From assembly GCA_019694975.1 (NCBI GenBank), contig JAIBAY010000003.1, positions 372,001 through 436,000 on the forward strand: 64,000 bases of DNA, given 5' to 3'. The first letter of the stretch is position 1, and each line of letters begins with the position of its first letter. The notes beneath the pieces were generated by a model. It did not search any database. It had not been told where the DNA came from and worked only from the letters and a program-made list of their open reading frames with translations. Of the stretch, positions 9,627 through 16,688 are shown in pieces. The position numbers and the translations under genes are program-made. This DNA comes from Chitinophagales bacterium. Lineage in GTDB: Bacteria > Bacteroidota > Bacteroidia > Chitinophagales > UBA10324.

Positions 9627-10469
9627 TCAACCGGCGAGTTTCCGCAACAGCTTTAAATTCTTCTCATCCCACTGATCCTCTTTTGGTGTTTCAATCACCT
9701 TCGGTATATGATGGAAATTTCTCATGATATATTGAAACGGGATCAATCCCAACCTGCCTTTGCCTATATGTTCATGACGATCGAGATGTGAGCCAAGATC
9801 TCCTTTGCTATCGTTCAGATGAAAGGCGCACAATTTTTCAAGGCTGCAGGTTTTATCAAAAGAAGTGATGGAGTCTTCTATGCCGTTTTTAGTCCTGATA
9901 TCAAAACCCGCAGCAAAGGCATGGCAGGTATCCAGGCAAAAGCCTATACGCGGGCTGGAGACTTCAGCTGCAATAAATTGCAAATTTTCGAAAGTTCCTC
10001 CCACACTGCTGCCTTGTGCAGCCGTGTTTTCCAGCGCAATCTTTACCTGGCTGTCGGGTGTGCTTTCAATTACCTGCTGAAGTCCTTTGGCAATGCGCAG
10101 CATCGCTGCTTCCAATGATTGCGATCCTGCTGCGCCCGGATGCAATACACAAAAGGAAAGGCCAAGTTGCGTACAGCGGATTACTTCTTCTGTAAGTGCA
10201 TCGACTGCTTTTGCATGGGCACTGTCATCCGCGGCTGCAAGGTTTATGAGGTAGGAACAATGCGAGAAGACTGATTTTACTTTTGATACCCTGAAAGCCT
10301 GGCAAAAGTGCAGTTGCTCCACTTCCGTGACCGGTTTGGCTTTCCATTGCCTTTGGTTGCGGGTAAATATCTGGAACGTATCAATCCCCAGGTGTTCCGC
10401 TTCTGTAAAGGCATTTTCCAGGCCTCCTGCAACTGAACAATGCACTCCAAGCAGCAAATTCATTCCCAT
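9627..10469 (-). CDS. nfo: endonuclease IV (AP endonuclease)
   Basis: A 280-residue TIM-barrel phosphodiesterase that nicks DNA 5' to abasic sites and trims blocked 3' ends. The family signatures are clear: the start LLGVHCSVAGGLENA, IFTRNQRQWKAKP, the zinc-ligand segments VFSHCSYLINLA and CVLHPGAAG, ALENTAAQGSSVGGTF, GFCLDTCHAFAAGFD and FHLNDSKGDLGSHLDRHEHIGKG (zinc His/Asp/Glu residues). The length is normal. ATGs at 10469 and 10463 are both usable. It is the last gene of a minus-strand run that begins with gltX, 47 bases after the crotonase, and may be read from that transcript. Confidence 0.96.
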   Translation of the reverse strand: MGMNLLLGVHCSVAGGLENAFTEAEHLGIDTFQIFTRNQRQWKAKPVTEVEQLHFCQAFRVSKVKSVFSHCSYLINLAAADDSAHAKAVDALTEEVIRCTQLGLSFCVLHPGAAGSQSLEAAMLRIAKGLQQVIESTPDSQVKIALENTAAQGSSVGGTFENLQFIAAEVSSPRIGFCLDTCHAFAAGFDIRTKNGIEDSITSFDKTCSLEKLCAFHLNDSKGDLGSHLDRHEHIGKGRLGLIPFQYIMRNFHHIPKVIETPKEDQWDEKNLKLLRKLAG

Positions 10470-10516
10470 CGTTCAACAAGAATAAGTGATACAAAGTAAA
10501 GTGAGCAACCGGCCGT

Positions 10517-11296
10517 TTATTTCCCTTTAAACACAGGAGACCGTTTTTCCAGAAATGCCGCTGTTCCCTCTTTGAAATCTTCGGTATTGATACATTTGGA
10601 AAATTCGTCAATCTCCAGTTCAAAACCATCTTCCTCTTTGCTGTAGTAAGCGTTAGCACAGGCAATCAACTGATCGATTACCAACGGTGATTTTGTAATT
10701 ATTTTGCTGAGTATTGCACTGCACTTTTGCATTAATTCAGACTGTGCTACCACATAGTTCACTAATCCGAATTGCAATGCTTCCGCTGCCGAAATCATGT
10801 CGGCTGTAAGGAGCAATTCCAAACCCTTCGCCTTCCCAATATAACGGATCAACCTTTGCGTGCCGCCATATCCCGGAATCAGTCCGAGGTTGATTTCAGG
10901 CTGACCGAACTTCGCATTCTCACTGGCAATCCGGAAATGGCAAGCCATAGCCAGTTCACAGCCACCACCCAATGCGAAACCGTTAACGGCTGCCACAACA
11001 GGTTTGGGGGAGGCTTCTATTTTATTAAAAACACGGTGCCCATTGGCAGACATCGCCTTAGCCTGTTCAGGGGTGAGTGAAGTGAACTCCGAGATATCGG
11101 CACCGGCCACAAACGCTTTGGTACCTGCTCCGGTTATGATCACGCCAAGGATAGCATCCTTGTCATACACATCAGTAAACAATGTATCAAGTTCATCAAT
11201 CACCTCGCGGTTAAGTGCATTTAATTTCTCAGGCCTGTTGATAGTGATAATGAGCACACCATCCTTCATTTCTGTAAGCAAATGTTTGAATATCAT
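10517..11296 (-). CDS. enoyl-CoA hydratase/isomerase (crotonase) family protein
   Basis: A 259-residue crotonase. The oxyanion-hole segments are present (KAFVAGADISEF and FALGGGCELAMACHFRIAS), and both catalytic glutamates of true enoyl-CoA hydratases are kept: one in GGGCELAMACH and one in FGQPEINLGLIPG. It therefore probably hydrates short-chain 2-enoyl-CoA in fatty acid or amino acid degradation; a role in butyrate-type metabolism is also possible. The start at ATG 11296 gives the family N-terminus (IFKHLLTEMKDGVLIITINRP); an upstream ATG at 11395 would add 33 unrelated residues. It lies 105 bases downstream of the B12-binding protein on the same strand. Confidence 0.92.
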   Translation of the reverse strand: MIFKHLLTEMKDGVLIITINRPEKLNALNREVIDELDTLFTDVYDKDAILGVIITGAGTKAFVAGADISEFTSLTPEQAKAMSANGHRVFNKIEASPKPVVAAVNGFALGGGCELAMACHFRIASENAKFGQPEINLGLIPGYGGTQRLIRYIGKAKGLELLLTADMISAAEALQFGLVNYVVAQSELMQKCSAILSKIITKSPLVIDQLIACANAYYSKEEDGFELEIDEFSKCINTEDFKEGTAAFLEKRSPVFKGK

Positions 11297-11401
11297 AACT
11301 GATGAAATTGTGTAAAAAATGTTTGACACTTTAGAATGTGACAGCAATTTGATCCTGCTTATTTTGCATGTAAGCCCAGCTATCATCGATGGCAACCTCC
11401 A

Positions 11402-11830
11402 TCAGAAATCACGATGGCTTTTCACCCAATCTTTAATGTATCCGGAGATTTCCTGCGTGGAAGTGCCCGGAGGAAACAACTTACCTACTCCCATTTCATG
11501 CAAAGCATTCATGTCTTCTTCCGGTATAATGCCTCCGCCGGTCAGCAACACATCATGCATTTCCTTTCCCTTCATCAGGTTAATGATTTTTGGAAATACG
11601 GTCATATGAGCGCCTGAAAGAATAGAGATACCAATAACATCCACATCCTCCTGCAGGGCCGCATTGACCACCATTTCTGGCGTCTGTCTTAAACCGGTAT
11701 AAATCACCTCCATGCCAGCATCACGCAAGGAAGATGCGATAACCTTTGCGCCGCGATCATGGCCGTCAAGACCAACCTTGGCAACCAGCACCCTTACCGG
11801 GCGATCTGCATGATGAGTTGACATATTCAT
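11402..11830 (-). CDS. stand-alone cobalamin-binding domain protein (methylmalonyl-CoA mutase C-terminal type)
   Basis: A 142-residue protein consisting only of a B12-binding Rossmann-like domain. The base-off/His-on signature is complete: [12 protein letters not shown] supplies the cobalt-ligating histidine (DxHxxG), then [10 protein letters not shown] (SxL) and LLTGGGII (GG). In acyl-CoA mutases this domain holds adenosylcobalamin and rotates onto a separate TIM-barrel subunit. No large mutase subunit, MeaB chaperone or cobalamin riboswitch is visible in the window, so its partner must be encoded elsewhere. The neighbours (crotonase, gltX) are compatible with organic-acid or branched-chain metabolism but do not settle it. 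Confidence 0.92.
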   Translation of the reverse strand: MNMSTHHADRPVRVLVAKVGLDGHDRGAKVIASSLRDAGMEVIYTGLRQTPEMVVNAALQEDVDVIGISILSGAHMTVFPKIINLMKGKEMHDVLLTGGGIIPEEDMNALHEMGVGKLFPPGTSTQEISGYIKDWVKSHRDF

Positions 11831-11836
11831 TTTATT

Positions 11837-12061
11837 TTATTTGCCCCGCTGCTTTCCTTTTTTCGGGTCGCTGCTGTTACGACGATCATGCTGTTTCTTC
11901 TCCTCGAGTTTCCTGTCCACCACTTTTCGGTCGAGGAAATCATTCAGCTTATCAATTGCCACATTGGCAACAACCTCCCCAAATTCATTCACACTGATGG
12001 CAAGTCCTTTCAATTCAGGATCAACCTGCGCTTCGCTTTTCCTGTTTGCTTTTCGTTTCAT
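11837..12061 (-). CDS. small lysine-rich protein of unknown function
   Basis: A 74-residue protein beginning MKRKANRKSEA and ending in a basic tail (DPKKGKQRGK). A short core, ELKGLAISVNEFGEVVANVAIDKLNDFLDRKV, looks folded and helical, while both ends are charged and probably disordered. The gene is only six bases upstream of the B12-binding protein and 53 bases downstream of gltX on the same strand, so it is likely expressed with them. No family is recognised. Basic small proteins of this type may bind nucleic acid, but nothing here proves it. Confidence 0.75.
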   Translation of the reverse strand: MKRKANRKSEAQVDPELKGLAISVNEFGEVVANVAIDKLNDFLDRKVVDRKLEEKKQHDRRNSSDPKKGKQRGK

Positions 12062-12114
12062 GATTTAAGAGCGTGTTACCATTATGTTTTAGCAAATCAA
12101 AAATTAATCCTTCA

Positions 12115-13653
12115 TTAAACGATAGTCAGCAGTTCATCAAATTTTACTACAGCCTTCCTCATTCTTGTGATCGTTTCTTCCCTGCCGAGTAATGATACAA
12201 TCTCAAATACGGCCGGGCCATTTTTTGTTCCGATTAACATGACTCTTAAAACGGGTAACAGGTCGCCCCCTTTCAGGTTATTTTGTTTTAAGAAAGCTTG
12301 CAAAAAAGCGTCTGTAGATTGCATGGAGAAATCGCTTTGTTTCGCCAGTTCCTGCTCTAATAATTCAAGGTTTCCGGCTACCTGATTATTCCATTTTGAT
12401 TTCACAACCTGCAGATCAAATTCGCCGGGCGGAATAAAAAACACTGCCGCCTGCTGCCACAGCTCATTTATCAGGGTGCATCGCATTCTGATCACCTCAC
12501 ATACACTTTCAACATAAGCCTGTGAAACGGATATCTTATGATTTTCCAGTTCCGGCTGTATATAAGCAGACAGTTCGCGGCCGGATTTCTGTTTCATGTA
12601 TTCATGATTGAACCACTTCGCTTTCTCAAAATCAAATTTTGCCCCCGCCTTATGAATGCGCTCAACAGAAAAGTCATTGATCAGTTCATCAAGTGTCATC
12701 ACTTCCCTGTTTCCGGGTGATGCCCAGCCAAGCAATGCCAGCATATTGGTAAAAGCATCCGGAAAAAATCCGCGCTCACGAAAACCCAATGAGTGCTCAC
12801 CGGATGAAGGATCCTGCCAGTTGATCGGAAACACTGGAAATCCCAGTCTGTCACCATCTCGTTTGCTTAGCTTGCCATTTCCATCAGGTCGCAAAATCAA
12901 TGGCAGGTGAGCGAAGGCCGGACGCTGTTCTTCCCATCCAAAAAAACGGTAAAGGAGGTAATGCAAAGGAGCCGACGGCAACCATTCTTCTCCCCGAATA
13001 ACATGTGTAATTTTCATCAGATAGTCATCCACCACGTTTGCCAGGTGATAAGTAGGCATGCCATCGCTTTTAAACAGCACCTTATCATCCAACTGGCTTG
13101 TATTCACAGCGATCTCGCCCCGGATCAGGTCATTGAACCGGAGTTCTTCATTGGCGGGCATCTTAATGCGAATCACATAATGATCCCCGCGCTCCAGGCG
13201 CTGCTTAACCTCTGCCGCAGACAATGTCAGTGAATTTATCATGGCATCGCGTGTAACAGCATCGTACTGCAAGGAGGAACTGCCGGCAGCTTTCAATCGC
13301 TCCCGCATGGCTTCAAGTTCTGCTGCAGTGTCGAATGCATAGTAGGCATGCCCTGATGCTATCAGCTGTTCGGCAAACGGGTAATACAGATGCTTTCGCT
13401 CCGATTGCCTGTAAGGTCCAAATGGGCCGCCGCTGACCGGTCCTTCATCTGCCACAAGGCCGCACCAACTTAGTGCCTCCAGCATATAATCCTCCGCTCC
13501 TTTAACAAGTCGATTCTGATCAGTGTCCTCCACGCGGATAATAAAGGTGCCCTGATGTTGCCTGGCAAAAAGAAAATTATACAAAGCAGTGCGAACGCCA
13601 CCGATATGCAGTGGCCCTGTAGGACTTGGCGCAAACCTTACTCTTACAGACAT
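12115..13653 (-). CDS. gltX: glutamyl-tRNA synthetase
   Basis: A 512-residue class I aminoacyl-tRNA synthetase charging tRNA-Glu in the cytoplasm. The N-terminus RFAPSPTGPLHIGGVRTALYN contains the HIGH-equivalent (HIGG), and the KMSKS-equivalent is KLSKRDGDR. The catalytic insertion VIRGEEWLPSAPLHYLLY and the C-terminal anticodon-binding helical region (residues about 340-510) are present. The length is slightly above the bacterial average, which is usual for Bacteroidota. The first gene of a minus-strand series, it has a clear -7 promoter box 13 bases or so upstream of the predicted transcript start. Confidence 0.97.
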   Translation of the reverse strand: MSVRVRFAPSPTGPLHIGGVRTALYNFLFARQHQGTFIIRVEDTDQNRLVKGAEDYMLEALSWCGLVADEGPVSGGPFGPYRQSERKHLYYPFAEQLIASGHAYYAFDTAAELEAMRERLKAAGSSSLQYDAVTRDAMINSLTLSAAEVKQRLERGDHYVIRIKMPANEELRFNDLIRGEIAVNTSQLDDKVLFKSDGMPTYHLANVVDDYLMKITHVIRGEEWLPSAPLHYLLYRFFGWEEQRPAFAHLPLILRPDGNGKLSKRDGDRLGFPVFPINWQDPSSGEHSLGFRERGFFPDAFTNMLALLGWASPGNREVMTLDELINDFSVERIHKAGAKFDFEKAKWFNHEYMKQKSGRELSAYIQPELENHKISVSQAYVESVCEVIRMRCTLINELWQQAAVFFIPPGEFDLQVVKSKWNNQVAGNLELLEQELAKQSDFSMQSTDAFLQAFLKQNNLKGGDLLPVLRVMLIGTKNGPAVFEIVSLLGREETITRMRKAVVKFDELLTIV

Positions 13654-13672
13654 TTCAAAGATTTCATGCTTG

Positions 13673-13680
13673 CAAAAATA
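13673..13680 (-). promoter_or_regulatory. -7 promoter box of gltX
   Basis: Read on the minus strand the sequence is TATTTTTG, a perfect TAnnTTTG box. It is 20 bases before the gltX ATG, implying a leader of about a dozen bases. No clear TTTG box is seen at the usual distance upstream. Confidence 0.5.
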
Positions 13681-13941
13681 GCCGAATTATCACAAAAACT
13701 TAGCCGTCGGCAGAGGCAAGTACGGCAAGAAACCGTTCCCGGCCAATCAGAACATGTGGATGGGTAAAATAAAGTTAAGCAGGTTATATCTTGCCTTAGA
13801 AGATATTAGTCACATGCATTATTCCCTGCGCCTGCAACCTTTTTATCAATGCGGTCATCTTGAAATAAGTTTTACGGAAGTAAAATAATCGTTCGCTTCG
13901 TTCGTCAAAACACGTATTAAAAACAAGCCGTCCAATTGGGA

Positions 13942-14559
13942 ATGTATTTTATCAAAACGCCTGAGATACTTAAACGTCTGTATCCGCGGCAGGTATGGAG
14001 TTATCCGGAAACACAACAGAAGCTTTACCTGACTTTCGATGATGGCCCTACACCTACTATTACAGATTGGACCCTGAAGGAATTGAAGAAATTTGGCGCT
14101 AAAGCCACCTTTTTCCTCGTCGGACAAAATGCGGAACGTTACCCCGAGATCATTTCGACGATTAAAAAAGATGGGCATGCTATCGGAAATCACACCTATA
14201 AGCATTTGAATGGCTGGTCAACCAGCACCAATACTTATATTAAAGATATTCTTAAATGTAACGAAATCGTTTCGAGCCGGCTATTCAGGCCTCCTTACGG
14301 TCGCATCACCAAGTCGCAGACAAGCATTATGCTGAACCGTTATAAAGTGATCATGTGGGATGTATTGAGCGGCGATTTCGACCGCACTATCACCAAAGAA
14401 CGGTGCCTGAAAAATGTGCTGGAGAATACGCAGCCGGGTTCTATCATCGTGTTTCATGATAGTGTGAAAGCGGCTGACCGCATGCAATATGCATTGCCGC
14501 GTGTGCTGGAGTATTATTCAGAGAGAAACTTCTCCTTCGCTCCCTTAATTGTGAACTGA
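13942..14559 (+). CDS. polysaccharide deacetylase (NodB-type)
   Basis: A 205-residue carbohydrate esterase 4 enzyme. The metal- and base-binding motifs are complete: TFDDGPTP (catalytic Asp and metal-binding Asp), GNHTYKH (two metal His), RPPYGR and IVFHDS. Such enzymes remove N-acetyl groups from peptidoglycan, chitin-like or capsule polymers. No signal peptide is evident; the N-terminus MYFIKTPEILKRLYP resembles short cytoplasmic or membrane-associated members common in Bacteroidota. The ATG at 13942 is preferred over an in-frame TTG at 13936. It stands alone, convergent with the outer-membrane protein gene whose stop touches its own. Confidence 0.9.
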   Translation: MYFIKTPEILKRLYPRQVWSYPETQQKLYLTFDDGPTPTITDWTLKELKKFGAKATFFLVGQNAERYPEIISTIKKDGHAIGNHTYKHLNGWSTSTNTYIKDILKCNEIVSSRLFRPPYGRITKSQTSIMLNRYKVIMWDVLSGDFDRTITKERCLKNVLENTQPGSIIVFHDSVKAADRMQYALPRVLEYYSERNFSFAPLIVN

Positions 14560-15225
14560 TTATTTAAGCAATATTCCAATATCAAAACCTGCAGCAAACG
14601 TCAGGGGAATTTCCGGCACTTGAATATGGCTGTATTTATGGCTTTCATCAAATGAATCAGGGTATCCATAGGAAGGTGCAGTGGTGTCATAATGATAGAA
14701 GGAAGTGCCATAGCCCGCACCTGCATGCAAATCGAGGGTAACTATTCTCGCCAGCACCCACTGCTTTCCCAGATTCAGCATCAGTGCGATGGAGTTGTTG
14801 GTACCACGTTCCGTAGTGTAAGTACCATTCTGCGAATTATAGTTATCGTAATCAAAGCCGAAACCACTGTAAATAAACTCCGGCTTAAAATAGGCGCCCT
14901 GAAAATCGTTATAACGCTTCATTCCATCCAGGAGATAATCAGGGGCGAAATAAAGCCGCGGGCCTGCTTTGATGAACAGTCCTTTGGCGTGGTTCCCATC
15001 TTCAATAAGACTGATGCCTATGATCCCCAGGTTACCTTCCAGTGTGATATTATTGGCCAGTACCTGCTCATAACCAAAGGTGATATTTCCTGTTAGGGGA
15101 GAAAAAAAATCCATTTTAATGACTCTGTTTTTTATTACCGGAGAAGGAACCGTTTCCATCTGTGCATTCGCAATCTGAGTTCCGAAGTACAGGAAAGTCA
15201 GCAGCAGGAAGATTAATCTTTTCAT
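14560..15225 (-). CDS. predicted outer-membrane beta-barrel protein
   Basis: A 221-residue exported protein. The signal peptide MKRLIFLLLTFLYFGTQIANA is followed by alternating hydrophobic strands rich in Tyr, Phe and Gly (NITFGYEQVL, GLFIKAGPRLYF, ALMLNLGKQWVLA, LDLHAGAGYGTSFYHY). It ends in a hydrophobic strand with terminal LLK. This is the look of a small barrel of the DUF3575/OmpW-like kind in Bacteroidota. No specific function can be given. It is preceded by a good promoter and faces the deacetylase tail to tail. Confidence 0.75.
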   Translation of the reverse strand: MKRLIFLLLTFLYFGTQIANAQMETVPSPVIKNRVIKMDFFSPLTGNITFGYEQVLANNITLEGNLGIIGISLIEDGNHAKGLFIKAGPRLYFAPDYLLDGMKRYNDFQGAYFKPEFIYSGFGFDYDNYNSQNGTYTTERGTNNSIALMLNLGKQWVLARIVTLDLHAGAGYGTSFYHYDTTAPSYGYPDSFDESHKYSHIQVPEIPLTFAAGFDIGILLK

Positions 15226-15249
15226 AGTTGTAACGATTAACTAACCGTA

Positions 15250-15280
15250 CAAAGATACGTTGAATAGCGCTGCCAGCCAA
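15250..15280 (-). promoter_or_regulatory. promoter of the outer-membrane protein gene
   Basis: On the minus strand a perfect -7 box TATCTTTG (15257-15250) is preceded by TTG (15280-15278) at a spacing of 20 bases. Transcription would start about 20 bases before the ATG at 15225. Confidence 0.65.
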
Positions 15281-15313
15281 TAACGACTCCCTGCCAGCTG
15301 AGTTATTCAGGCA

Positions 15314-15321
15314 TATATTTG
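15314..15321 (+). promoter_or_regulatory. -7 promoter box of the TatD-family gene
   Basis: TATATTTG is a perfect TAnnTTTG match 25 bases before the ATG at 15346. The matching upstream box is weak. Its presence argues against initiating at the in-frame TTG at 15319, which overlaps it. Confidence 0.5.
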
Positions 15322-15345
15322 CGCAGGAATCAAGCTAACCCGAAC

Positions 15346-16116
15346 ATGGTAGATACCCATTGTCACCTTTACCTTCCGGAATTTGATGCAGACCATGAAG
15401 CCATGATGCAAAGAGCATTTGATAAAAACATTGATACCTTCTTGCTTCCGAATGTAGAAGCAGCCACTATTCCAAGCATGCTTAACCTGGTGGAAAAATA
15501 TCCGCATTCATGCTTTCCGATGATGGGCCTGCATCCTTGTTCAGTTAAAGAAAACTGGAAAGAGGAAGTCGCCGCTATTCACGAGTACCTGTTTGACAGG
15601 CCTTCAATCAAATTTTATGGCATTGGCGAAACAGGCCTCGACTATTACTGGTCTAAAGAATTCCTATCACAACAAAAGGAGAATTTTCAACTGCATATTG
15701 ATTGGGCAAAAGAGCTTTCACTGCCTGTCATTATTCACAGCCGCGAATCGACGGATGATTGCATTGAGATGATTCGCAAAAACAAATCTGAAAGACTGCG
15801 CGGCATCTTTCATTGTTTCTCCGGCAATGCTGAACAGGCAACGCAGATCACCGGGCTTGGGTTTTACCTGGGAATTGGCGGTGTTGTAACATTTAAGAAC
15901 GGAGGACTCGACAGCGTATTGAACATGATTGAGCTTGATTACATTGTGCTGGAAACAGATGCTCCTTATCTCGCTCCGGTTCCTCACCGCGGAAAACGGA
16001 ATGAAAGCAGTTACCTGCCCCTGATTGCCGAAAAGATTGCCGCCATCAAAAAAGTGTCGGCCGATGAAGTGGCTGCCATCACCACTTCCAATGCAAAACA
16101 TCTCTTTATGTATTGA
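15346..16116 (+). CDS. TatD family metal-dependent hydrolase/DNase
   Basis: A 256-residue TIM-barrel hydrolase. Metal ligands and family motifs are visible in order: DTHCHLYLPEF near the start, MGLHPCSVKE, GIGETGLDYYW, IIHSRESTDD, GIFHCFSGNAEQ and LETDAPYLAPVPHRGKRNESSY. TatD-type enzymes act as 3'-5' deoxyribonucleases or quality-control nucleases; the biological role of most homologues is not settled. The ATG at 15346 gives the canonical N-terminus MVDTHCH. The 3' end overlaps the promoter region of the following tRNA-Ser. Confidence 0.92.
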   Translation: MVDTHCHLYLPEFDADHEAMMQRAFDKNIDTFLLPNVEAATIPSMLNLVEKYPHSCFPMMGLHPCSVKENWKEEVAAIHEYLFDRPSIKFYGIGETGLDYYWSKEFLSQQKENFQLHIDWAKELSLPVIIHSRESTDDCIEMIRKNKSERLRGIFHCFSGNAEQATQITGLGFYLGIGGVVTFKNGGLDSVLNMIELDYIVLETDAPYLAPVPHRGKRNESSYLPLIAEKIAAIKKVSADEVAAITTSNAKHLFMY

Positions 16117-16117
16117 T

Positions 16118-16148
16118 TTTGATCAACAAGCAAATTTTATGACCTTTG
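16118..16148 (+). promoter_or_regulatory. promoter of tRNA-Ser (GGA)
   Basis: TTTG at 16118-16121 is followed after 19 bases by GACCTTTG at 16141-16148, a near match to TAnnTTTG (first base differs). The tRNA begins 19 bases downstream. The promoter directly adjoins the preceding stop codon. Confidence 0.55.
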
Positions 16149-16166
16149 CGTCCCGCTCAAAAAAAA

Positions 16167-16254
16167 GGAGAGGTGTCCGAGTGGTTGAAGGAGCACGCCT
16201 GGAAAGTGTGTATACTCCTAAAGGGTATCGCGGGTTCGAATCCCGCCCTCTCCG
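16167..16254 (+). tRNA. tRNA-Ser (GGA)
   Basis: A class II tRNA of 88 nt with a long variable arm. The acceptor stem GGAGAGG pairs with CCTCTCC, and the anticodon stem CACGC/GTGTG (one G-U) holds loop CTGGAAA with anticodon GGA at 16201-16203. The T loop is GGGTTCGAATCCC-type, and the discriminator base is G, as expected for serine. CCA is not encoded. Confidence 0.96.
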
Positions 16255-16688
16255 CATATCTTAATTTGTCACACAACCAGGTGTAATGGCAAGCAGCAGT
16301 TGAACCTGATGCCATCCGCGCCTTTTCCAAACGAGGCCACGGACCATTCGAACGATGCTTTTCGATGCTAAACTAAAGATCTCATCTGCCAGGGATCGTA
16401 TCGTTTATTTGTTTTACTGAATATCAGGTATGTCATCACCGGTTGTTGGAGAAATCCTTCCGAAACCCGAGAGATCAGCATTGAAAATGGCGAAGTCCAC
16501 AGCAATGACCTTTTGCAAAGCAAAATGTGGGTTAATTTGTTCATCTGCATATTTCAATGATATAAATCATATTGAGGCGTAACTGTCATCAGTATCAGCA
16601 GCATCCTTTCACTATTATTTTCGCCGGTCCGGATCACCATGGCATTGCATGCAATAGTAAAATCATTTTTCCTGCTAACACTTCCAAG
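16255..16688. other. intergenic region upstream of the tryptophanase
   Basis: These 434 bases have no conserved protein-coding gene. The one item of note is a tiny reading frame with a tryptophan codon at 16525-16560, listed separately. No strong terminator hairpin follows the tRNA. An upstream TTG-initiated extension of the tryptophanase into this region would be unlike the family and is rejected. Confidence 0.5.
16525..16560 (+). CDS. possible Trp-containing leader peptide upstream of tryptophanase
   Basis: An 11-codon frame, MWVNLFICIFQ then TGA, begins after an A-rich stretch (AAAGCAAA) that is typical of translation starts in Bacteroidota. It lies 128 bases before the tryptophanase ATG and carries Trp at codon 2. 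Classic tna operons of Enterobacteria are controlled by a short TnaC peptide containing an essential Trp, so the position is suggestive. The peptide does not resemble TnaC otherwise, and frames of this size occur by chance, so this is a speculative call. Confidence 0.2.
   Translation: MWVNLFICIFQ

Noticed and set aside
11402-12114. Cobalamin riboswitch near the B12-binding gene
   Set aside because: No B12-box or long structured leader is visible; the gaps to the neighbouring genes are only 6 and 53 bases.
14692-15096. 134-residue plus-strand frame inside the outer-membrane protein gene
   Set aside because: It is antisense to a gene with a signal peptide and beta-barrel pattern.
16025-16264. 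Possible 79-residue protein spanning the end of the TatD gene and tRNA-Ser
   Set aside because: It runs through the tRNA in an unrelated frame and has no protein-like pattern.
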